NCBI GenBank assembly: GCA_003598175.1
Contig: QZKN01000067.1
Span: 39,726 to 103,725 of the forward strand
DNA length: 64,000 bases
From: Candidatus Omnitrophota bacterium
GTDB taxonomy: Bacteria; Hinthialibacterota; Hinthialibacteria; Hinthialibacterales; Hinthialibacteraceae
Direction: 5' to 3'
The position numbers and the translations under genes are program-made. Every line of letters begins with the position of its first letter. Position 1 is the first letter of the stretch. This document shows positions 26,606-35,629 of the stretch, one piece after another. The notes beneath the pieces are model-generated. The model worked only from the letters and a program-made list of their open reading frames with translations. It was not told the origin of the DNA and searched no databases.

Positions 26606-28708
26606 ATGTCGCATCCTTCGAAGCAATGTTATTGTCCTGATTATGTTCATCGACTGAAAAGCCTACGACGTAAAATTTCAATCCTCCTTCTATCAGCCTC
26701 CTTTCTCTTTCCACCTTCAATTGTTTCGCGAGAAATAATGGATGGGAATGATGAAATCGATCTGCAGGAACTGGCGGATATGAGCCTGGAAGAGCTGTCG
26801 AAGGTGGAAATTTGGGTGACGACGGCTTCCAAGAAACCGGAAAAATTATGGGAAGCAGCTTCCGCCGTGTATGTCATAACGCAAGAGGACATCCGCCGCT
26901 CCGCCGCCACTACTATCCCTGATCTTCTGCGCATGGTTCCCGGTTTATTTGTCGGAAACGTAGATTCCAGCACATGGATCGTCGGCACCAGAGGCCTGGC
27001 GAACGAATATGCAGTTGATTTATTGGTATTGATCGATGGCCGCCAAGTGAACTTTTTGGGGTGGGGAGGAACCTTTTGGAACATTCAGGATTATCCGTTG
27101 GAGGATATAGAGAGGATTGAAATCATTCGAGGTCCCGGAGGCACGCTTTGGGGGACGAATTCCGGCAACGGCGTCATCAATATTATTACAAAACATGCCA
27201 AGGACACGCAGGGTGGACTTGTTTCCGGCATTGCCGGGACGGATTTATATAAAGGAGTGTTCCGCTATGGCGGGAAAATGGGGAAGGACGCTCATTATCG
27301 TATTTATGGTATCTATAAAGATGTAGATAGTAATCAAACAGCGGATGGAAACGATTCGGTTGATAATTGGTCATTCGGCAAAGCCGGTTTTCGGATCGAT
27401 TGGACGCCTTCCGAACAGGATGCGTTTACTTTTCAAGGGGATGTCTATCAGGATGATGTCTGGTTCACCTGGCCAGGAAAAGATTATCCATATCCTGAAT
27501 TTTATCCTATCAAAGATCGATATATAAAAGAAAAAGAGGGGATTGATTTGCAGGTCCAATGGGATCATACGTTCGACGACGGCTCCCAGATGAAATGGCT
27601 GACCTATTATGATTATTTTTCACTGGGCAACGATGAAATAGCAAAGTTGAATTACGACTTATTAAAAACGGATATCCAATACCAGTTTCATCCGTTTTCC
27701 AATCATGAATTCATCGTGGGAGGCGGATACCGGCTGATCGCGGATGATACTGCTAATGGCCTATTTGTTACCGTAGCGCCTCAAAGCGCGAATAAACAAA
27801 CCTTTACTGCCTACTTTCAAGACAACTATACCATTATTGAAGATAAACTAAAACTTTCATTAGGTTCTCATTTTCAATACAGCGACTATTCCGGTTTTGA
27901 TTATCAACCGAGCGCCCGACTCACGTATACTCCTTACGAACAATATACGATCTGGGCATCCATCACTCGATCCGCTCAACATTATTACCGTGGTGAGAGT
28001 GAAACCAGCTATATTTTTTACGCACAGGATGCTCCTTATGGAACAGGCGTGATCCCGATGTTGGACTATCTGAGCTATGAGGGACATGCGGATTCCGAAA
28101 GTATTTTATCCTTCGAAATCGGACAACGACTGCAATCAACGAGAAATTTGTCTTTCGATCTCACAACTTTTTACAACCTGATCGATGATCATTGTACGAT
28201 TGACACGGATTGGGAGCATCCGATCTTTTATTCCGTCCCGATCCCACATTTTAAAGTGTACGGTTATCCCGGAAATAACCTTAATGGAGAAACCTATGGC
28301 GCAGAACTAGCTGCAAACGCGCAAATCACCGAAACTTGGAAATTGATGGCTAGTTACTCGGCGTTGGATATTCAATTGCATCGCGGCGCGAATTCCAATG
28401 ATTTCGTGTTTTACTCGCTGGAGAGCGCCTCTCCCCACCATCAGATCAAAGTTCAATCGTATTTGGATATCGTAAAAAATGTTAAGTTGGATGCATCCTA
28501 TTATTTCATCGATGAAATCAGCGGATGGGGAATCTCGCCGCATGGACGGCTCGATGTGCGGTTGGGGTGGGAGCCGACCGAGCGATTGGAAGTGAGTGTT
28601 GTCGGGACCAATTTGCTGGATGATCAGACACACGAAGCGAACGGCATGTATACGGCATACACCGAGGTTGAACGCGGCGTGTACGCCAAACTGACGTATC
28701 GGTTTTAG
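26606..28708 (+). CDS. TonB-dependent receptor 1
   Basis: A 700-residue outer-membrane receptor. It has a signal-like N-terminus (ISILLLSASFLFPPSIVS), then ELADMSLEELSKVEIWVTTASKKPEKL, and the plug domain with AVYVITQEDIRRS, IPDLLRMVPGL, IERIEIIRGPGGTLWGTNSG and GVINIITKHAKD. The beta-barrel ends in YAKLTYRF with the terminal Phe typical of outer-membrane proteins. It belongs to the receptor subclass that often sits beside YfiR-like proteins and sensor kinases, as here. Strong AAGGAGG ribosome-binding site. Highly similar to the next receptor, with stretches nearly identical at the DNA level. Ligand unknown. Confidence 0.93.
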   Translation: MSHPSKQCYCPDYVHRLKSLRRKISILLLSASFLFPPSIVSREIMDGNDEIDLQELADMSLEELSKVEIWVTTASKKPEKLWEAASAVYVITQEDIRRSAATTIPDLLRMVPGLFVGNVDSSTWIVGTRGLANEYAVDLLVLIDGRQVNFLGWGGTFWNIQDYPLEDIERIEIIRGPGGTLWGTNSGNGVINIITKHAKDTQGGLVSGIAGTDLYKGVFRYGGKMGKDAHYRIYGIYKDVDSNQTADGNDSVDNWSFGKAGFRIDWTPSEQDAFTFQGDVYQDDVWFTWPGKDYPYPEFYPIKDRYIKEKEGIDLQVQWDHTFDDGSQMKWLTYYDYFSLGNDEIAKLNYDLLKTDIQYQFHPFSNHEFIVGGGYRLIADDTANGLFVTVAPQSANKQTFTAYFQDNYTIIEDKLKLSLGSHFQYSDYSGFDYQPSARLTYTPYEQYTIWASITRSAQHYYRGESETSYIFYAQDAPYGTGVIPMLDYLSYEGHADSESILSFEIGQRLQSTRNLSFDLTTFYNLIDDHCTIDTDWEHPIFYSVPIPHFKVYGYPGNNLNGETYGAELAANAQITETWKLMASYSALDIQLHRGANSNDFVFYSLESASPHHQIKVQSYLDIVKNVKLDASYYFIDEISGWGISPHGRLDVRLGWEPTERLEVSVVGTNLLDDQTHEANGMYTAYTEVERGVYAKLTYRF

Positions 28709-28744
28709 AATTACAAGATGGGAAATCATTGAATCCTGAAGGGA

Positions 28745-28925
28745 TTGAAGAAGAAAGCCAGCGGGCAACGCCCCTGGAAACTGTGAAAAAATGAAATTAG
28801 CCCTGAAAGGGCGGAAGAAAAAGGAGGAAACAGATTTCTTCTATCGCCCTTCAGGGCTGAGGTTGAAAATGATGTATCCCAGGGTTGTTAGCCCTGGCTG
28901 TCATCTATTACCCCTTTGGGGTATA
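28745..28925. repeat. REP-like complex of palindromes between receptor genes
   Basis: The gap between the two receptor genes holds AGCCCTGAAAGGGCG (28799-28813) facing CGCCCTTCAGGGCT (28845-28858), flanked by further related short palindromes (CCCAGGGTTGTTAGCCCTGG and CCCCTTTGGGG). This is the style of REP/RAYT-dispersed palindromes seen in many Bacteroidota and PVC genomes. No transposase is in the window. The rest of 28709-29064 shows no gene. Confidence 0.7.
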
Positions 28926-29064
28926 AAACGGAATGATCATATCCAATTTCCTAAAGAAATTCAGCTAATGGATTGGGAAAGGAATTGTATTTGAAGATTT
29001 GTAAACGTGCATAATTTGTAGGATGTACTTGTTTTTAATTTGTAAGATTTAAGGTAAAAAAATC

Positions 29065-31143
29065 ATGTCAATTTCCATTCAACAAGACAATTTCTTTCGA
29101 GAAGAAATGCTCGTAAGGATGTCGCTTTTCATTCTCATTTTTTCCTTATTACCATTCTCATGTCTGGCGCAGGATTCGAAGGAAGAACTTGAAGAAATCG
29201 ATTTGGAAAAGCTGGCGGATATGAGCCTGGAAGAATTGGCGAAGGTGGAAATTTGGGTGACGACGGTTTCCAAGAAACCGGAAAAATTATGGGAAGCAGC
29301 TTCCGCCGTGTATGTCATAACGCAAGAGGACATCCGCCGCTCCGCCGCCACTACTATCCCCGATCTTCTGCGCATGGTTCCCGGTTTATTTGTGGGGAAT
29401 GTGGATTCTAGCACGTGGATCGTTGGATCAAGAGGTCTGGCGAATGAATACTGCGTCGATGTGTTGGTGTTGATCGATGGACGCCAGGTAAATTATTTAA
29501 ATTGGGGAGGGACATTTTGGAGCGTTCAGGATTATCCGTTTGAAGACATAGAACGAATTGAAATTATTCGAGGTCCGGGCGGCACGCTGTGGGGCACGAA
29601 TTCCGGCAACGGCGTTATCAATATAATCACCAAACATGCAAAAGATACGCAAGGCGGACTTCTATCCGGCATTGCCGGAACGGATTTGTATAAAGGAATT
29701 TTCCGCTATGGCGGAAAAATGGGTGAAGATGCTTTTTATCGAGTTTATGGTATTTATAAAGATGTTGATTCATTCCATGAAGTAGATGGAAAGGATTCGA
29801 TTGATGAATGGTCATTCGGCAAAGCCGGTTTTCGAATTGATTGGCAGCCATCCGAGCAGGATGATGTTATATTGCAAGGCGATCTATTTCAAGACGACGT
29901 GTGGGTTTCCTGGCCCACCGTCTATATACCACCTGCATTTTATCAAGTTAAGAATCGTTACGAAAAAGATAAAATGGGGGGAGATTTAATGGTCCAATGG
30001 GATCGCACATTTGATGATGGAGCCAAAATGAAATGGCTTACGTATTACGATTATTTTTCATTGGCTCATGACATTGTTATCAATATGAATTATCATGTTT
30101 TGAAAACGGATCTTCAATACCAGTTTAATCCATTTTCCGATCACGAAATCATCGTGGGAAGCGGATACAGGCTTGTATCGGATGATATAGAAAACGGCTA
30201 CGTGGAATATATTCCTCAACATGCAAATGATCAAACTTTTACCGTCTATTTTCAAGACAATTACAAAATAATCGAAGATAAACTGCGGCTCTCTCTCGGC
30301 GCACAAATTCAATACAGCGATTATTCGGATTTTGATTACCAGCCCACCGTTAAGTTGGTGTATACTCCTTACGAAAAATATACGATCTGGGCGTCCATCA
30401 CTCGCGCCGCTCAACATTATTACCGCGGACATAAAGAGGATGTGTTTACTATTTATTCTTTGGATGTTCCTTATGAAACAGGCACAATCCCAGAGATTGT
30501 AAGATTAAGTCATGAAGGGGATGTCGATTCGGAAAGCGTTTTATCGTTCGAGATCGGACAACGGCTTCAAGCAACAAGAAATTTGTCGTTCGATCTATCC
30601 ATATTTTACACGATCATTAAAGATTATATTTCAGCTGATCCGGATTGGAATCATCCTGTTTTATTCAGCGATCCTATTCTTCATTACATGGTTTATGCGC
30701 CTCCGGGTAACAATATCGACGGCGAGACCTACGGCGCTGAACTCGCCATGAACGCACAGATCACCGATTTTTGGAAACTGATGGCCAGCTATTCCGCTTT
30801 GGATATTCAATTACATCGTGTGCGCAACTCCACAGATATCATGTTTTATCCTCTTGAAGATAGTTCCCCCCACCATCAGATCAAAGTTCAGTCCAATTTG
30901 GATATAAGCAAGGATGTAAAGTTGGACGCGGCTTATTATTTTGTCGATGAAATCAGCAATTGGGAAATCCCGCCGCATGGACGGCTCGATGTGCGGCTGG
31001 GGTGGGAGCCGACCGAGCGATTGGAAGTGAGTATTGTCGGGACCAATTTACTGGATGATCAGACACACGAAGCGAATGGCATGTACACGGCATATACCGA
31101 GGTCGAACGTGGCGTCTACGCCAAACTGACGTATCGGTTTTAG
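29065..31143 (+). CDS. TonB-dependent receptor 2
   Basis: A 692-residue paralogue of the preceding receptor with the same order: signal sequence (MSLFILIFSLLPFSCLAQ), LADMSLEELAKVEIWVTT, plug with AVYVITQEDIRRS and IRGPGGTLWGTNSG, barrel, and terminal YAKLTYRF. The start could be the ATG at 29065 (weak AAGG) or 29107, which gives a shorter N-region before the signal peptide. The barrel loops differ most from receptor 1, suggesting a different ligand. It is followed after 23 bases by the YfiR-like gene, so it probably belongs to the signalling operon. Confidence 0.93.
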   Translation: MSISIQQDNFFREEMLVRMSLFILIFSLLPFSCLAQDSKEELEEIDLEKLADMSLEELAKVEIWVTTVSKKPEKLWEAASAVYVITQEDIRRSAATTIPDLLRMVPGLFVGNVDSSTWIVGSRGLANEYCVDVLVLIDGRQVNYLNWGGTFWSVQDYPFEDIERIEIIRGPGGTLWGTNSGNGVINIITKHAKDTQGGLLSGIAGTDLYKGIFRYGGKMGEDAFYRVYGIYKDVDSFHEVDGKDSIDEWSFGKAGFRIDWQPSEQDDVILQGDLFQDDVWVSWPTVYIPPAFYQVKNRYEKDKMGGDLMVQWDRTFDDGAKMKWLTYYDYFSLAHDIVINMNYHVLKTDLQYQFNPFSDHEIIVGSGYRLVSDDIENGYVEYIPQHANDQTFTVYFQDNYKIIEDKLRLSLGAQIQYSDYSDFDYQPTVKLVYTPYEKYTIWASITRAAQHYYRGHKEDVFTIYSLDVPYETGTIPEIVRLSHEGDVDSESVLSFEIGQRLQATRNLSFDLSIFYTIIKDYISADPDWNHPVLFSDPILHYMVYAPPGNNIDGETYGAELAMNAQITDFWKLMASYSALDIQLHRVRNSTDIMFYPLEDSSPHHQIKVQSNLDISKDVKLDAAYYFVDEISNWEIPPHGRLDVRLGWEPTERLEVSIVGTNLLDDQTHEANGMYTAYTEVERGVYAKLTYRF

Positions 31144-31166
31144 AGAATTATGTTTATGTGGAAATT

Positions 31167-31754
31167 ATGAAACCATATTTGATTAAAATATTCATAATCC
31201 TGATGTGGATCGGAACGCTTTTCCCGCGAGGCGTGGAAGCCCAAGCCTCGCGCGAAATTCCCATCAAAGCCGCTTACCTGGTCAACTTCGCCAAATACAT
31301 CGATTGGCCGGATTCCGCATTCGCGGACGCCACTTCCCCCATCATTATCGGAATTCTGGGAACCGATTCGTTTGGAGTGCTTCTCGACAAGTTGATCGAA
31401 AATAAAGTGGTGAAAGACCGTGAATTTTTGATCAAACGTTTTCCAACCCTGGATGCATTGGATTATTGCCACATCCTTTTTATCGGGGAAGAAAAAATCG
31501 CAATGGATTCTTCCGCCAACACACAAAATCCAATTCGTTGGGATTCCGCCGAAATTAAAAACTTGATGGAAAAACTCGAAAAACCTATGCTTTTGGTGGG
31601 AGATTTCAACGGCTTCGCGGAAATGGGAGGGCATATTGAATTCAAAAAAAGTGGAAACAACATTAAATTCATTTTCAATTTAAAAACCGCCAGGCAAGCC
31701 GGCCTTGACGTTCGCTCCAGCATTCTGCGAGTGGCGGCGGAAGTGAAAGAATAA
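31167..31754 (+). CDS. YfiR-like (DUF4154) periplasmic protein
   Basis: About 195 residues. Signal peptide MKPYLIKIFIILMWIGTLF, then the YfiR/DUF4154 fold: IPIKAAYLVNFAKYIDWPDSAF, ILGTDSFGVLL, CHILFIGEE, MLLVGDFNGFAEMGGHIEFK and a closing ARQAGLDVRSSILRVAAEV. In the known YfiBNR system YfiR is a periplasmic repressor of an inner-membrane signalling protein. Here the next gene is a histidine kinase with a periplasmic domain, so a similar inhibitory contact is likely. The ATG at 31167 fits the signal peptide better than the upstream GTG at 31158. Confidence 0.85.
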   Translation: MKPYLIKIFIILMWIGTLFPRGVEAQASREIPIKAAYLVNFAKYIDWPDSAFADATSPIIIGILGTDSFGVLLDKLIENKVVKDREFLIKRFPTLDALDYCHILFIGEEKIAMDSSANTQNPIRWDSAEIKNLMEKLEKPMLLVGDFNGFAEMGGHIEFKKSGNNIKFIFNLKTARQAGLDVRSSILRVAAEVKE

Positions 31755-31774
31755 AACCTTTTTTGGGGAAAACG

Positions 31775-33304
31775 ATGAAACCAATTCGTGACTGGTCGGT
31801 CAAGCGAAAATTATCCCTGATCGTGCTATTGGCGTGCAGTATGGCCACATTGGCGTCTTTTATTATATTTATCAATTACGAAGTCCGCATGATACGAGGA
31901 GAGATGGTCGACAATCTCACAACCCAGGCCGCCATAACCGGCGCGAATTGCATCGAAGTCCTCGATTTTGACGATAAACAAACCGGCGACAAGACTTTGG
32001 GAAAGTTGAGCATGGATAAAAATATCATCGCGGCGCGAATCTACAAGAAATCGGAAGACGAAACGAAGGAAGATGAATTATTCGCTGTCTTTATTCCATA
32101 CGCTTCGGTGATGGATACGATTCCCCCCAGGGAAATTCCGGAAGTGAAGTCCCATCATTTCGGAGAAGACTATCTTCAGGTTTTTTATCCAATTATTTCC
32201 GAGAGTGAACGCATTGGAATGGTGGAACTGATTATGGATTTAAGTCCGCTTAAAATTCGAACGCGAAATCAGGTTCTTACCGCCGTCGGTGTTTTATTTG
32301 TTTCACTATTTTTTGCATTTCTACTGGCATCGAGGCTCATCCGTGTCATCTGCAATCCTATTTTGCATTTATCCGAAACCGCGCAAACCATTTCCAGCGA
32401 TGGAAATTACGCGGTGCGCTCCCGCAAACACGGCAACGACGAACTTGGTAAATTTATCGAAGTGTTCAACGATATGCTTGATCAGATTCAGGAAAGAGAT
32501 ATAGCATTGCAAAAAGCTCGCGATGAATTGGAGGATCGAGTGAAACGGCGCACCGCCGAATTGCATCGAATCAATGAGGAACTCCAGCAGGCCAATGAAC
32601 AACTGCGAGAATTGGACAAGATGAAGTCCGCTTTCGTCTCTCAAGCATCACACGATTTGCGCACTCCTTTAACCACCATCAAGATCAATTTGGATAATCT
32701 GTTGCGGGGAGTGGGAGGCGGCCTGAACGAAAAACAAAAGAAACTGATGGAACGGGCGCAGGGCGCCGTGAATCGATTGACAAACCTGATCAATGACGTT
32801 CTCGACCTCAACCGGATTGAATCGGGGCGCATGATACTCGAAAAGATAGATGTCCCCTTCAACGTGCTGGTCTATAATGTGATGAAAGAGAATCAACCGG
32901 CGGCGGATCAAAAACAAATTTCCCTGCAATGCTCGATTCCCGATGAGATTTACGCGGTGAATGTGGATGTAGGTAAAATGGAAAGAGTGGTGGGAGAATT
33001 GGTGGGCAACGCCATCAAATACACTCCGAAGAACGGAAATGTTCATGTTCGTTTACACGGCGACGATCAGCAGGTGATGCTTACGGTAAAAGATTCGGGT
33101 ATAGGAATGACAAAAGAGGAATGTGAAAAAATCTGGGAACGTTTTTATCGAACCGCCGCCTCACGGCAAATTGCCGTCGGAAGTGGATTGGGCCTTTCGA
33201 TTGCAAAGGAATTAACGGAAATGCATGAGGGAAGACTGGCGGTGGAGAGCGAGTTCAATCAAGGATCTTGTTTCACATTAACCCTCCCATTGATACAGCG
33301 ATAG
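31775..33304 (+). CDS. HAMP-containing sensor histidine kinase
   Basis: A 509-residue kinase. Two membrane segments (about 15-34 and 168-186) enclose a periplasmic domain of about 130 residues of CHASE8-like type, followed by HAMP (about 187-240), a coiled coil, and HisKA with SQASHDLRTPLTT, H293 being the phosphorylation site. HATPase_c follows with ELVGNAIKYTPKNG, DSGIGMTKEE and SGLGLSIAKELTEMH (N, G1 and G2 boxes). The ATG at 31775 follows GGGG. The HAMP and periplasmic domain resemble those of YfiN, matching the YfiR-like gene upstream. It probably phosphorylates one or both receiver proteins downstream. Confidence 0.9.
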   Translation: MKPIRDWSVKRKLSLIVLLACSMATLASFIIFINYEVRMIRGEMVDNLTTQAAITGANCIEVLDFDDKQTGDKTLGKLSMDKNIIAARIYKKSEDETKEDELFAVFIPYASVMDTIPPREIPEVKSHHFGEDYLQVFYPIISESERIGMVELIMDLSPLKIRTRNQVLTAVGVLFVSLFFAFLLASRLIRVICNPILHLSETAQTISSDGNYAVRSRKHGNDELGKFIEVFNDMLDQIQERDIALQKARDELEDRVKRRTAELHRINEELQQANEQLRELDKMKSAFVSQASHDLRTPLTTIKINLDNLLRGVGGGLNEKQKKLMERAQGAVNRLTNLINDVLDLNRIESGRMILEKIDVPFNVLVYNVMKENQPAADQKQISLQCSIPDEIYAVNVDVGKMERVVGELVGNAIKYTPKNGNVHVRLHGDDQQVMLTVKDSGIGMTKEECEKIWERFYRTAASRQIAVGSGLGLSIAKELTEMHEGRLAVESEFNQGSCFTLTLPLIQR

Positions 33305-33312
33305 AGGTCAAC

Positions 33313-33672
33313 ATGTCGGAAGTAAAAATCCTGGTTGTGGATGATGAAAAAGAATTGGCGGAAAGCATGATCGACCTGCTCGAATTCGAAGGGTATACAA
33401 CGGTATTAGCCGGCACGGGGGAGGACGCGTTGGAGAGTATCGCTCACTCGTTACCCGATCTCGTCGTCCTCGACATCAAATTGCCGGGGATTGACGGCAT
33501 CGAGGTTCTTCGCCGATTGAAACAGGAACACCCTGCCCTGCCGGTCATCATCGTCAGCGCCTCCTCGCAAAAGGGAACCCGCGAACAGGCGCAGGATTTC
33601 GGCGCGGATGGAGTATTGCTGAAACCCTTCGATCAGGATGAATTATTACAGCTCATAAAAACTCTCGTGTAA
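33313..33672 (+). CDS. stand-alone response-regulator receiver protein
   Basis: A 119-residue single receiver domain: VKILVVDDEKELAES with the acidic pair, LPDLVVLDIKLPGIDGI with the phospho-acceptor Asp, PVIIVSAS, and GVLLKPFD with the conserved Lys. There is no output domain, so it works through protein contacts, for example as a shuttle to the hybrid kinase. Start at 33313, 5 bases after GAGG; the longer frame overlaps the kinase end. Its stop overlaps the next start in TAATG. Confidence 0.9.
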   Translation: MSEVKILVVDDEKELAESMIDLLEFEGYTTVLAGTGEDALESIAHSLPDLVVLDIKLPGIDGIEVLRRLKQEHPALPVIIVSASSQKGTREQAQDFGADGVLLKPFDQDELLQLIKTLV

Positions 33673-34901
33673 TGGGGTACGCGAAAATGGATGCAACGGA
33701 CAGGGCAGAACAATTGTTTATTGTGGACGATGAAGAGGAAATTCGTCTCAGCCTTTGTGATTTTCTGGAACACGAAGGGTTTCAGGTCATTGTAGCCGCA
33801 AACGGTGCGGAAGCACTAAAATTATTGGACGCACAATTTCCACGAGTTGTCATTTCCGATTTGATGATGCCGGATGTGGATGGGATACAGTTCCTGGAAG
33901 AACTGACCAAACGAAAAATCAACATCCCCGTGATCATCATGACCGCGTTCGGGACGATGGACCATGCCATCCAAGCCATGAAAAAGGGAGCGTCGGATTT
34001 TATCACCAAACCGATTGATTTGGATTATTTGCTGCAGACGATCCGTCGCGTCATCGATCGCAGTAAAATGAGCGAGAAGATCAAGGAACAGCAACAACAA
34101 TTGATTCAATCGGAAAAAATGGCGTCGCTCGGTCAGCTCGTGGCCGGAATCGCTCATGAAATCAACAATCCGATCAATTTCATTATCAGCAATCTGCAAC
34201 CGCTCAAAGAGTACCTTCATGGATATAAAAACGTAATCCAATTCTTTTCCACTCATAAAGAAACACTGCCGGATGAACTCCGACACGAGTTTTTATCGAT
34301 TTATACGAAAAATGACATCGACTTTATCAATGAAGACAGCGAAAAACTCCTGCAGTCGTTCGAAGACGGTTCCCACCGGATCTCCGGCATTGTCGCCTCT
34401 CTGCGGCAATATTCTCGTGTGGATGTGGACTATTATTCTCCCTTCGATCTGCACGAAGCGATAGACTCTTCGTTGCGATTATTGCATACTCGTTACAAGC
34501 AACATATCACGGTGCGCAAGAATTATGGGAATCTCCCGCCTGTGATCTGTTCTCCCGGACAAATCAACCAGGTTTTTTTGAATATTTTGAGTAATGCGGA
34601 AGAAGCCGTCGAAGGAAATGGTCATGTCTGGATTATTACGACCGTTGAAAATGGCATGGCCGTCATCCGCATTCGCGATGACGGAAAAGGCATTCCTGCC
34701 AACATCCAGAAAAAAATATTTGATCCGTTTTTCACGACCAAACCGGTCGGTTCGGGAACCGGATTGGGACTTTCTATTTCGTACGGCATCATCGAACAGC
34801 ATGGGGGAACCATCGCCGTCGACAGCGAAGTGGGAAAAGGAACGACGTTCACGGTAAAACTGCCGACTCAAAATATGCCCAGGGCTGCAATTTCCACTTA
34901 A
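33672..34901 (+). CDS. receiver-histidine kinase protein
   Basis: A 409-residue cytoplasmic protein with a receiver domain first (about 12-125; VVISDLMMPDVDG, D63) then a histidine kinase: SEKMASLGQLVAGIAHEINNPINF with H162, an NtrB-like H-box, and HATPase_c with NILSNAEEAV, IRDDGKGIPANIQKKIFDPFFTTK and GTGLGLSISYGIIEQHGG. No membrane segment. The start codon overlaps the previous stop (TAATG), so translation is coupled; an ATG at 33687 is an alternative start. Together with the sensor kinase and single receiver it forms a phosphorelay-like set. Confidence 0.9.
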   Translation: MGYAKMDATDRAEQLFIVDDEEEIRLSLCDFLEHEGFQVIVAANGAEALKLLDAQFPRVVISDLMMPDVDGIQFLEELTKRKINIPVIIMTAFGTMDHAIQAMKKGASDFITKPIDLDYLLQTIRRVIDRSKMSEKIKEQQQQLIQSEKMASLGQLVAGIAHEINNPINFIISNLQPLKEYLHGYKNVIQFFSTHKETLPDELRHEFLSIYTKNDIDFINEDSEKLLQSFEDGSHRISGIVASLRQYSRVDVDYYSPFDLHEAIDSSLRLLHTRYKQHITVRKNYGNLPPVICSPGQINQVFLNILSNAEEAVEGNGHVWIITTVENGMAVIRIRDDGKGIPANIQKKIFDPFFTTKPVGSGTGLGLSISYGIIEQHGGTIAVDSEVGKGTTFTVKLPTQNMPRAAIST

Positions 34902-35545
34902 AATTTATTCACCACCCGAATGCGGCTCACTTTCTCATACGGCACGTCCATCAGATCCATTTCGAACAGTTTCCATTTCATCCTTGTTTGGGCGGCTGGC
35001 GGCAAGCGTAGGACGTAGAAATCTTTCGTTGTCAGTAAGTCGCTCTTGTTATCAAAAAAGAAGACGCGAAACTCGATCCCTCGTAATTCTTTGGTGGTAT
35101 TGTTAACCAGGCCCGCCCGTAAATAGGAGCCGCGGCGATTGTAAAACGAATAATTTTTGGGATAGAGATTCACGAAGGATATGTCGAATCCTTTTTGGCA
35201 ATCGACGACGAGTGTTTTGCCATCCTGGTTTGTCATTTCCTTGCTGACGGTAATAGGCAGGGTGATGGGCAACAGACTGGCCTTGGCAATGGCGGCCAGA
35301 CTGCCGGTTACCTGATCGATTGAAGTCGCTCCCGCAATAATTTCCTTGACTTGAATGGATTTGAATATTTTCTGTACGCCGTCGACAACCAACGAAACGC
35401 TATCATCATCCAGGCGCTTTGCGTCGCCGACGCGGATATCGCCATTGTGAAAAATCACAATATCCGCAATCGCCACGCCGATGAGACCTGTCGAAAAGAC
35501 TATCAACAAATAGAAAAGGATACGCAACTGCCGATTTTTCCTCAT
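34898..35545 (-). CDS. membrane-anchored or exported protein of unknown function
   Basis: About 215 residues with an N-terminal membrane or signal segment (ILFYLLIVFSTGLIGVAIA) and the following beta-rich part IVIFHNGDIRVGDAKRLDDDSVSL, which resembles small beta domains at the start of exported proteins in PVC-type bacteria. The C-terminal part (YLRAGLVNNTTKELRGIEF then RVFFFDNKSD) has an immunoglobulin-like strand pattern that I cannot place. ATG at 35545 has AGAGG 9 bases upstream. It converges on the receiver-kinase gene, sharing a TTAA at the two stops. Confidence 0.65.
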   Translation of the reverse strand: MRKNRQLRILFYLLIVFSTGLIGVAIADIVIFHNGDIRVGDAKRLDDDSVSLVVDGVQKIFKSIQVKEIIAGATSIDQVTGSLAAIAKASLLPITLPITVSKEMTNQDGKTLVVDCQKGFDISFVNLYPKNYSFYNRRGSYLRAGLVNNTTKELRGIEFRVFFFDNKSDLLTTKDFYVLRLPPAAQTRMKWKLFEMDLMDVPYEKVSRIRVVNKF

Positions 35546-35629
35546 GCCGCTCAACCTCTGATTTCCAACAACTCATGCTATAGTTTAGTATACCACCTTC
35601 TGTAATTTGGGGAACGAAAAGGAGACGCA

